The notes below the pieces were generated by a model that searched no databases, had not been told where the DNA came from, and saw nothing but the letters and a program-made list of their open reading frames with translations. A stretch of 64,000 nucleotides of DNA from Bacillota bacterium. Lineage in GTDB: Bacteria; Bacillota; Bacilli; Paenibacillales; Paenibacillaceae. Position numbers and translations under genes: made by a program. Below are positions 35,417 to 42,357 of this stretch, piece after piece (position 1 is the first letter of the stretch; each line of letters begins with the position of its first letter). The stretch covers positions 107,376 to 171,375 of the forward strand of contig JAEWAQ010000062.1 in assembly GCA_023391635.1 (NCBI GenBank), read 5' to 3'.

Positions 35417-36263
35417 CAAGATGTACTCCATACCCTTCCATCAATGGACGAAGTGGCATCGTGAGGACGGCTACGGGTCTGTTCGTCTATTTCCGATCAC
35501 TGCCCTGGAGAGAAGGTGGCTCTTGTGGGCATTATCTCAGGAAGAGGCGGGATTGTTCCTGGAGGAGGACACGATCCGTCAGCTTCGGGACAGCCTGTCC
35601 GGCATATCGCCATTGGAATTCTCGCCTTACGTCAAGGAGAAGGCTGGGTCCGATACGATCCGAACCGCGTCCGCATCATTCGACCCTGTCTGGTTTCGTA
35701 CTCTAGCGGAAGCGATCATGGACAACAAATACGTCAACTTATCGGTCGTAACGAATGCCGGCGAGGCGATGATGCGCAAGGTCGAACCGCTTAAGCTGGA
35801 GTATAACGGCAACCGCGGACGCTGGTATGTCTTGTGGGTGCCTGCAGACGAGGAGGATCTTCCGAATCGGCTATGCGCATCCAGATTGGATCAAATCACC
35901 GATGTAATCTCGGGTGAACACTGTCAAGTAACAGGAATAAGCCGCTTCGAGGCACTGCTCGCCAGGGAGATGGCTTCGGCGATAATCGTTATTCGCGCTG
36001 AAGCTTACCGCGCGCAAGGCCGAAGCATGACAGAGGATTTGCGCAGAGTACTGTTAGCACTGGCCGTATATGACAAAGAAGCAGAGAAGCAGCTGGGCAG
36101 CGACGATATCCGCATAACCGTTCACTACCGGAAGTCCGAAGAAGAGGACCTGCTGCAGAAGATCAGAATGCTTGGCGAGAAAGTCATGGTTCTATCGCCG
36201 GCATCCATGCGCGCCCGCATGAAGGATACTTCGGCCAGAGCCTGCGGGCGGTACGCCGAGTAA
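35400..36263 (+). CDS. WYL-domain protein, second of a pair (no clear DNA-binding domain)
   Basis: This 287-residue protein overlaps the end of the first WYL gene, so the two are coupled. Residues about 95-190 look like a WYL domain: WFRTLAEAIMDNKYVNLSVV, VEPLKLEYNGNRGRWYVLWV, CASRLDQITDV. The N-terminal 60 residues (LFPITALERRWLLWALSQEE) are helical but do not show a convincing helix-turn-helix. The C-terminal region resembles the WYL extension. It may act as a partner of the upstream protein rather than as an independent repressor. Function is inferred only from domain type. Confidence 0.65.
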   Translation: MPNWFDKMYSIPFHQWTKWHREDGYGSVRLFPITALERRWLLWALSQEEAGLFLEEDTIRQLRDSLSGISPLEFSPYVKEKAGSDTIRTASASFDPVWFRTLAEAIMDNKYVNLSVVTNAGEAMMRKVEPLKLEYNGNRGRWYVLWVPADEEDLPNRLCASRLDQITDVISGEHCQVTGISRFEALLAREMASAIIVIRAEAYRAQGRSMTEDLRRVLLALAVYDKEAEKQLGSDDIRITVHYRKSEEEDLLQKIRMLGEKVMVLSPASMRARMKDTSARACGRYAE

Positions 36264-36384
36264 TGTCGATACGCCCAATAAATCGGCTGCCGGACGTTCA
36301 TCCTAGATGTGCCGTAGTTGCGCAGCGGAGATACAAGCATAATAGGGACGTAACCGAGACAAGTGAAATGAGGAGGTGAAGCGA

Positions 36385-36456
36385 ATGCCGATATGGTTCG
36401 TCCCGATTGTGGTATATGCCGCAACGAAAGTGATCGACCGGATCCTGGATAAGTAG
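36385..36456 (+). CDS. Micro-ORF, 23-residue hydrophobic peptide
   Basis: ATG at 36385 stands after an excellent AGGAGGTGA site. The peptide MPIWFVPIVVYAATKVIDRI ends LDK: a hydrophobic half followed by an amphipathic charged tail, fitting a short membrane-associated peptide. It has no homologue I can name. The strong ribosome binding site, and a second micro-ORF with the same kind of site 56 bases downstream, argue that it is translated. Confidence 0.5.
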   Translation: MPIWFVPIVVYAATKVIDRILDK

Positions 36457-36512
36457 TCCTGATCCGACGATGCCCCTTTAGCGATTCGGTCACAAGGAGG
36501 TGATGGAATAGG

Positions 36513-36599
36513 ATGAAACATCTGATGCCGCGTCCGGACTGGGATCCGAGACCGCAAGATCCGCTGAGCATCTTGCTCAGCATACTGTGCCGCCGCTAA
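36513..36599 (+). CDS. Micro-ORF, 28-residue Pro/Asp-rich peptide with C-terminal Cys
   Basis: The ATG at 36513 follows AAGGAGGTGA, although the spacing (12 bases) is longer than ideal. The peptide begins MKHLMPRPDWDPRPQDPLSI and ends LLSILCRR: a charged, proline-rich first half and a hydrophobic end with Cys-Arg-Arg. It could be a small secreted or signalling peptide or a leader. The stop codon lies within the terminator stem that follows. Confidence 0.45.
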   Translation: MKHLMPRPDWDPRPQDPLSILLSILCRR

Positions 36600-36627
36600 A
36601 GCTTCAGTCCTGCGTCGGCTCCTTTTC
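36589..36627 (+). terminator. Terminator after the micro-ORFs
   Basis: GCCGCCGC (36589-36596) pairs with GCGTCGGC (36612-36619) with one mismatch, 15-base loop, then TCCTTTT. It separates the WYL/micro-ORF transcript from the next operon. Confidence 0.6.
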
Positions 36628-36652
36628 AATTACGGTTTGTTTCTTTTGCAGA

Positions 36653-36681
36653 TTGCCCGTCTCCTGTCCATCCATTATAAT
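36653..36681 (+). promoter_or_regulatory. Sigma-A promoter of the kinase/HEPN/S16/sigma operon
   Basis: TTGCCC (36653-36658), 17-base spacer, consensus TATAAT (36676-36681), 42 bases before the first start codon. It is the only good promoter seen ahead of the seven-gene run. Confidence 0.7.
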
Positions 36682-36723
36682 TGAGTAGGCTGATATACCC
36701 AAGGATTTCAAAGGACTGTACCT

Positions 36724-38172
36724 ATGAGAACGGACCATTTCCAAATGGAACAAATGATCATTCTATTGGAACAGCGGCGATTCTACGACGCTGTTCATTT
36801 GTTAGTGGAGTGTATGCAGCTTGCGGAGGATGGGATGGCGTCGCTGGCTTGCGCGACGTTCGCTTACCGATATTTTGCCGATGATGCAGATGGAGCGGGT
36901 CGTCTATGCAACCGTTACCGGATGCCGTTCGACGCATTGTTTTCCCATATCCCCGTCGAGGTAAGCGAGTCGTTCCTGCAACTGATCGTCGGCTCCGTCG
37001 AAGCGTATTGGAACGGAGAGAGGTCGAAAGCGATCCGACTCATGAAGGAAGCCGAGAAGCTGTATCCGCGCGACGTGACCGTTCGCTATTATTTATGCTT
37101 CTATTATTCGCATGTTGAGGCGGATGCCGAGCAGTTCGTAGCTTACTACAAGAGCCTTCCCGAATCAGTCAAGGATCGGTTGCATCAGCCTGGTGTGCCT
37201 GCGGTGCTGCCGGAATTTCGAACCCCGCCGTACCGCATCGTGGAGCAATTGAACGAGCAATTGTTAAAGTCCAGGGATCAGAATCAGGCGATGGTGCAAT
37301 TGTTCTCTCACAATTGGGTGCATTATTTGCTTCCCGACGCGCTGACAGGCATCATTGAGCAACTGCAACGTTCTCCGGCCCATCGGAGCAGTGCGGCCAT
37401 GCTTCGCCGAATTCAGAAGAATGAACGGCTGTTGGCTCTGCAGAGCAGCATGCTCTCGCTGCGATTCTCCGCCAATGCTCGTTTCGCTCAGCGCAAAATA
37501 CGGGAAAGCAGGGCGCCCGAGGGGCAACCCGATGCTCTCGGAATATCGGCGATTGTCAACCAAAGCTTGGAAATCTTGCTATTTCGCATTTTGTTTTCGG
37601 ATCAGAGCGCACGCAATCAGAGGAATCGGGCGATTCTGGAACATTGGAGCCGGATCGGCAAGCCGCCGGAGAGCATGAAGGAGCGATTCTTGTCATTCTT
37701 GGAGGAAGGGGGCGACGGTACGGTCGACTGGTGCCGCCAGACACTCGGCCTGCAGCTCGACTTGACGTTCGACCCTTCGTGGCAGAAGGTTAATCTTTAT
37801 CAGGATCAGGGTTCTGCCTACGCTCTTCTCATCGAGATGATGACGGAGTTATTGCTCAATGCGTTCACGTACGGCGATCCCGCGCGTGGATTCCGAATCG
37901 CATTTACCTCCGACGCTGTCGGTAAAGTCGAGGCTCTGCTTATCGTCGTGTGCAATACGAAGATGGCATCGACCGCAAGCTTGGGCACGGGGACCGGGAT
38001 GTCCTCGCTCCGCTCGCTGCTGGACATCGTGAATCCTTTGTACGATCAACTGACGGGCCGCATCGAGCATTGGCACGACGAATATTTGCAAATAGATAAC
38101 GGTGCAGAGGAATATAAAGCGACAGTCTACATCAAAGCGGATCTACTTTACGAGGAGGACTGGACCCTATGA
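36724..38172 (+). CDS. Cytoplasmic histidine-kinase-like ATPase with helical N-terminus
   Basis: The 482-residue protein has no membrane segment. Residues 1-150 are TPR-like helices (RRFYDAVHLLVECMQLAEDG, YWNGERSKAIRLMKEAEKLY). Around 186-215 a helix with H196 (VQLFSHNWVHYLLPDALTGI) resembles a dimerisation/His-phosphotransfer helix. Residues 360-475 form a GHKL-type ATP-binding domain: N box E375-x3-N379, G box GTGTGMSSLRSLLD (421-434). The Asp of the D-x-G-x-G motif seems replaced (VVCNTKM), so ATP binding is likely but catalysis is uncertain. Its stop overlaps the start of the receiver/HEPN gene (ATGA), pointing to a kinase-receiver pair. Confidence 0.68.
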   Translation: MRTDHFQMEQMIILLEQRRFYDAVHLLVECMQLAEDGMASLACATFAYRYFADDADGAGRLCNRYRMPFDALFSHIPVEVSESFLQLIVGSVEAYWNGERSKAIRLMKEAEKLYPRDVTVRYYLCFYYSHVEADAEQFVAYYKSLPESVKDRLHQPGVPAVLPEFRTPPYRIVEQLNEQLLKSRDQNQAMVQLFSHNWVHYLLPDALTGIIEQLQRSPAHRSSAAMLRRIQKNERLLALQSSMLSLRFSANARFAQRKIRESRAPEGQPDALGISAIVNQSLEILLFRILFSDQSARNQRNRAILEHWSRIGKPPESMKERFLSFLEEGGDGTVDWCRQTLGLQLDLTFDPSWQKVNLYQDQGSAYALLIEMMTELLLNAFTYGDPARGFRIAFTSDAVGKVEALLIVVCNTKMASTASLGTGTGMSSLRSLLDIVNPLYDQLTGRIEHWHDEYLQIDNGAEEYKATVYIKADLLYEEDWTL

Positions 38173-39812
38173 ATGGCAAGAAGCTATGGGTGGAAGATTT
38201 CGATCATGGTCGCGCATCGCCGGAGGATTTCGACTTTCCGCGGGAGAATACGGACATCTGCACGACTTTGTCGGAAGCACTCTGTTACATTCACAGCCAG
38301 TATGGCCTGTTCGATACGGTCATTCTTGATATCAATCTGGATCTGGGCGACCTGTCGCAGGCGATCCCGCATTTGAGACAAGTGCTTCACCCCCATCACG
38401 CGCTGACGATCCGATTGTATCGGCTTACCGATATCGAGAAAGCGCAGCTGGGTAAGAATGCCGGTTTCTACGTGTACCTGTACCTGCTTCACTTGGGATT
38501 CCCCCGAGACCGGATTTGTTTCTTGACTGCCAACAAGGGGAGCGACCCCGGCATAGCTGCGCTTAATGAGCTGGAGGCATTCTTCGTCCATCATGATCTG
38601 GCTAACGCGGCGGTTCTGCCCGAAGCAGCCAAGGCGACGTTAACGCAGCTCATCAAACAAGCGACTGCGCTCGGCGATCAGTCTATCGAACTGCGCAATC
38701 TTCTGACAGCTTCGGACATGACGGGCGCGCTGGAGTTGATTCGAGGCGTGCAGGAGGCTTGTGCGGCACAATATGAGCTGCTGAGCATTAACGATACTTA
38801 TTACGATTGGGATCACCGGTTCTACGAGCTGGGGCTGCAGATTCCCGAAGCGTTCCATAAGAAGCTGGAGATGTCTGCTTTCCGGGCGTGGTTGGGGCTA
38901 AGAGACGACTCGCCCTACTTTCGTCTGCGATACGCCATTCGCGCCGCCAGCTTGGAATTGAAGGAACGAATGCGGTCGACCCCGGGCTTCTGGCGGTTTA
39001 CGTCGGACTTCTACCTCCCGAAAGAACAGAACGCGCAGAAGGATCCGGATCATTACCCCTCTTATTTTTCGGAGCGTTATTTCGAAGAACTGCTGGATGC
39101 GATGGCGGACCTGCTGCCGATGACGGAGCCCGCCGAGGACGTTAAACAATCCTTGTATCGGCAGCTGATCCGGATGATCTCCCACGATTGGGAAGGCGTC
39201 TCGGGAATTAACCACAGAGCTGCGCGAAGCGGCAGCACCCAGGAGTTGAAAGACGATACATACTACGACATCATGCATAACCTTCGCAACTGGAGCGCGC
39301 ACAATAAAATCTTGATTCGGAATGAGGCGGAGGTCGCCTTCTTCATCCTGATCGCATTCCGGGCATGGTTCGCGTTGGATGCGCTTGGAGAGCTAAGCGA
39401 GTATGAGAAACGCTTATTGGACCTGCTGAAACTGCCTGGGGATGATTATCCCACGATCCGGGGTGAATTGCTGTCGAAACTGAATCAGCAGGAACTTCTG
39501 ATCAATCAGGTCTATCAGAAGCTTCGTTCGGATCTTCATTCGGGAGATCGGCGGAGACGATCGACGCATACGGTTCGCATGCAGGAAATATTGATCAACT
39601 TGGGGAGAGAACTGCCGCAATGCCCTCCCGCTTATTTAGTCCTGTTGATTTGGATTGGCATGTGCGAGCTGAGGATCGACAACTTCGGCGGCAACGTACT
39701 GAACGTGAAATACCAGACGAATAGGGTCCGGACCTTGCTCCAGAACGACCGAGAATTATTCTCCCATCTGTATTGTTACACGCTCAATCAAGTTCAAGGC
39801 TACTTGATGTAA
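38169..39812 (+). CDS. Receiver-like protein with HEPN RNase motif
   Basis: The 547-residue protein overlaps the kinase-like gene by four bases. Residues 1-125 resemble a divergent receiver: KKLWVEDFD in place of the acidic pocket, D54 in TVILDINLD and Thr/Ala in ICFLTANKG, but the switch Lys is not obvious. Residues 300-410 look like a HEPN domain: the helix YYDIMHNLRNWSAHNK carries R373-N-W-S-A-H378, the R-x4-H active-site motif of HEPN ribonucleases, followed by the second helix EVAFFILIAFRAWFALDAL. Other parts are helical and unknown. This suggests RNA cleavage controlled by the upstream kinase-like protein; the activity is inferred. Confidence 0.6.
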   Translation: MNGKKLWVEDFDHGRASPEDFDFPRENTDICTTLSEALCYIHSQYGLFDTVILDINLDLGDLSQAIPHLRQVLHPHHALTIRLYRLTDIEKAQLGKNAGFYVYLYLLHLGFPRDRICFLTANKGSDPGIAALNELEAFFVHHDLANAAVLPEAAKATLTQLIKQATALGDQSIELRNLLTASDMTGALELIRGVQEACAAQYELLSINDTYYDWDHRFYELGLQIPEAFHKKLEMSAFRAWLGLRDDSPYFRLRYAIRAASLELKERMRSTPGFWRFTSDFYLPKEQNAQKDPDHYPSYFSERYFEELLDAMADLLPMTEPAEDVKQSLYRQLIRMISHDWEGVSGINHRAARSGSTQELKDDTYYDIMHNLRNWSAHNKILIRNEAEVAFFILIAFRAWFALDALGELSEYEKRLLDLLKLPGDDYPTIRGELLSKLNQQELLINQVYQKLRSDLHSGDRRRRSTHTVRMQEILINLGRELPQCPPAYLVLLIWIGMCELRIDNFGGNVLNVKYQTNRVRTLLQNDRELFSHLYCYTLNQVQGYLM

Positions 39813-39830
39813 GCAGGAGGGGAAGCTCGG

Positions 39831-40916
39831 ATGCCGCACGGTGCCAAATACATCGAATTATATCGGGAGACGATCGGCAGGAAACAGTTTGCCGTGTGCC
39901 TGTTAATTGCCGATGAGGATAGCAAGACGGAAAAACGATTGGTGTATGCGGGGGATTTCGACGATCACAATCGCCGATCGGGATTCGGAACCGCTTATGA
40001 TCCGGACAGCGGATTGCCGGTGTACCGGGGCCGATGGCTGGATAACGTTCGTCATGGCACCGGCATTGCGCTCGCGGATAATCATGCGTGGCGGAAGTCG
40101 GAATGGATCGAAGACCGCGAGGTGCACAGAGGCGCAGAGCATGGCTTCGAGGAGCTGGCATTCGAGGAAATCCGGGATCGATCTTCCGTCGATGAATCCG
40201 GAAATATTCGATGGCCCGACGGTTCCGTCTACGAAGGACACACTCGCGGAGGGAAGCCCGACGGCCAAGGGACTTACCGAAACCCGAACGGGGCGTTCTA
40301 TGTCGGAGAATGGAAGGATGGCATGCCGGACGGTTGCGGGACGTTCCACTATGCGAACGAAACGGTGCAGTACCGCGGTGAGTTGGCGCGCAATGCCTAT
40401 CACGGGCGCGGAGAATACTTCGAGCCGGCCGGCGGCTATTACGTCGGAGCATTCGAAGATATGTTCAGGCACGGCTGGGGCATGTACGTCAAGCCGATCG
40501 CCATTCGTACGGGAAGCGGGGGAGTGATGGCTTCCGTATCGTGGTATGAGGGGGAATGGAGCCGGGGCCTTCCCCATGGGCAGGGGAGCCTGTTCCGCAT
40601 GTCGCTGCCGCTTGAAGCATTCAGAAAGAGCTTCCCCCGTCTCGCAAGAAAGGAAGAGAGTAATGCATATTTGTGGTACCGAGGCATGATGGATCAGGGC
40701 ACTCCATCGGGGCAAGGGATCGTATTCGTCAATGGCAAAGCGCGGTTTGAAGGACAAGTGCAAGGGCTGACCGACGGGAGTAAATGGTATTACCGATTTA
40801 CCCGCGAACGCAGAGCGGATTCGCCGGATCAATCGATCGCGTGCGGTGACGGAGCGTTCCTGACGACCGAGGGGATACCTTGGTTCACCGGTTCCATGAG
40901 CCGCGAAAAAAAATAA
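39831..40916 (+). CDS. MORN-repeat protein
   Basis: This 361-residue protein starts after AGGAGG. It has about nine MORN-type repeats (Y-x-G-x-W-x-x-G-x-x-x-G-x-G) beginning at Y39, Y65, Y134, Y157, Y181, Y204, Y239, Y283 and F306; the clearest is YVGEWKDGMPDGCGTFHYAN. MORN repeats form an elongated beta-ladder that binds lipids or proteins. No signal peptide or enzyme motif is seen. Inside this operon it is most likely a scaffold. Residues 1-35 form a small separate N-terminal strand region. Confidence 0.85.
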   Translation: MPHGAKYIELYRETIGRKQFAVCLLIADEDSKTEKRLVYAGDFDDHNRRSGFGTAYDPDSGLPVYRGRWLDNVRHGTGIALADNHAWRKSEWIEDREVHRGAEHGFEELAFEEIRDRSSVDESGNIRWPDGSVYEGHTRGGKPDGQGTYRNPNGAFYVGEWKDGMPDGCGTFHYANETVQYRGELARNAYHGRGEYFEPAGGYYVGAFEDMFRHGWGMYVKPIAIRTGSGGVMASVSWYEGEWSRGLPHGQGSLFRMSLPLEAFRKSFPRLARKEESNAYLWYRGMMDQGTPSGQGIVFVNGKARFEGQVQGLTDGSKWYYRFTRERRADSPDQSIACGDGAFLTTEGIPWFTGSMSREKK

Positions 40917-40977
40917 GCGTATGGCTGCACCGAAAATCGACGTTATCGGCACTTAATAGTATAGGGAGGATATTAGG

Positions 40978-41538
40978 ATGTCGGGATCCGATTGGATCGA
41001 GAATTTGTGTTCGCCCGATATGCTCAGTCTCTTTCTGAACGACGACCAGAAGATCATTCGCGAAACGTTCTCCATGCTTCTCGGCATCTGCCGAGGCTTG
41101 CATCGTCAGGGAAGGCTTGCGGACGAAACGAAATCGTTGGAGGAGAGGACGGCCGAGTGGCTGAGCTGTCTGCGAAGGACGATCAGAGAACGTGCCGGCA
41201 TGAAGCGCCTCGACGGGAAGAATGAATTTAGGAAAGCTTTTAGCGGCAGTTTCTTCGAAGTCTTCCGGGCATCCGCACCTTACCTGAGGGAAGATGACTT
41301 GTTCGCGGACTCAGCCGAAGAGGCGGCCGCGGCCAAGCAAGATCGCACCGACCATGACCTGGCCGATTTCCTTCAGGAATACGGCAGTCGCAATTCCCGA
41401 ATCAATCGATTGTTTAAAGAATGGAAGCGGGACGGTAAGGCATTGGAACGGCTCGCTGCAGATGAAGATGAGGAGCTTGAGCTCCGCCGGTTGGAGCAAC
41501 GTTACGAGAAATTTGGATTTTCGCCGTTGTCTCCTTGA
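40978..41538 (+). CDS. Unknown helical protein in the kinase/HEPN/sigma operon
   Basis: The 186-residue product begins eight bases after GGAGG. I do not recognise it. It is predicted to be all-helical, without membrane segments or Cys clusters. The first half (FLNDDQKIIRETFSMLLGIC) may be a compact helical bundle; the second half is highly charged, with an acidic patch EDEELELRRLEQRYEKFGF at the end. It sits between the MORN and the anti-sigma-like genes and is probably a partner in their complex. Confidence 0.6.
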   Translation: MSGSDWIENLCSPDMLSLFLNDDQKIIRETFSMLLGICRGLHRQGRLADETKSLEERTAEWLSCLRRTIRERAGMKRLDGKNEFRKAFSGSFFEVFRASAPYLREDDLFADSAEEAAAAKQDRTDHDLADFLQEYGSRNSRINRLFKEWKRDGKALERLAADEDEELELRRLEQRYEKFGFSPLSP

Positions 41539-41568
41539 CCATCTGCAATACATATGGAGGTTATTTTC

Positions 41569-42261
41569 ATGAATCCATCGTCGAAGGATAAACATATTAC
41601 ATCTACGGAAATGATTGTTTTATCCGATTGCGATTCGGAAGCATTCGCCTATTTGGAAGCATGGAAAGGTACGACGTTCGAGGCATTCACGCAATATTGG
41701 GATGTGCACTTCGCAAGCTGCGCAGAATGCAATGCAGCCTATGAGCTTTACGAGAGGTCCCTGAATGAAGAGGTGTTTGCGGCTTTATTCGACAATGAGG
41801 CCTATGTCCCGCCGTCTCAAGAGGAGACGGATCGTTTCCTGGAGCGGTTTTTTGGCAGCCTGCCGACTGCGGCATCGAACGCGAGTCATTCGGTGGTGTC
41901 CATCGAGTGGAACGGCCGCCCGCTATCCTTGTCCATGGCAGGCGATAGGCTTCATAACATCGAGCAGCTCGCGTTTCCCGACTTGTCGGCTGCTTATCAG
42001 AAGAGCGGCGAAAGCCCCGTCGGGCTGCGCATTGTAACGGATAAGGGCGAACTTGAAGCGCCGCTTGCGAAGTTCAGCAGGATCAGACGCGACAAGGCAG
42101 CCGACAAGCATGTGCTCCGCGCCGTGGCGGATACGAGAACGTCGAGCCTTAAGAAGGCAGCGGACGCTTCGCCGAAGGTGTTTCTGGAATATAACGACGG
42201 CTCCGTGACGATCGAGCTCCTGTCGGACCGGCAAGGCCACGTATACGTACGCGTCCGTTGA
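41569..42261 (+). CDS. Soluble anti-sigma-factor-like protein with ZAS zinc motif
   Basis: The 230-residue protein starts at the ATG eight bases after GGAGG. Residues 20-70 hold H-x3-C-x2-C (HFASCAECNAAY), the zinc-binding motif of ZAS anti-sigma factors. Residues 100-230 are a beta-rich domain (VSIEWNGRPLSLSMAGDRL, VFLEYNDGSVTIELLSDRQG). No membrane helix is present, unlike classical transmembrane anti-sigma factors. The probable sigma partner is encoded two genes downstream at 45518. A hairpin separates this gene from the next one. Confidence 0.62.
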   Translation: MNPSSKDKHITSTEMIVLSDCDSEAFAYLEAWKGTTFEAFTQYWDVHFASCAECNAAYELYERSLNEEVFAALFDNEAYVPPSQEETDRFLERFFGSLPTAASNASHSVVSIEWNGRPLSLSMAGDRLHNIEQLAFPDLSAAYQKSGESPVGLRIVTDKGELEAPLAKFSRIRRDKAADKHVLRAVADTRTSSLKKAADASPKVFLEYNDGSVTIELLSDRQGHVYVRVR

Positions 42262-42286
42262 CGAATCTTGTTCATCTCTTCTCCAC

Positions 42287-42314
42287 AATCCCTCTTTCCG
42301 CAAGAGGGATTTTG
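42287..42314 (+). terminator. Hairpin between the anti-sigma-like and S16-like genes
   Basis: AATCCCTCTT (42287-42296), loop of five, AAGAGGGATT (42302-42311), then TTG. The stem is a perfect 10 bp but the T tract is short, so partial termination (attenuation) or an RNA processing site is likely. Confidence 0.6.
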
Positions 42315-42357
42315 CATTAACATGTACCTAATAGCACACACACCAAGGGAGAATAAG

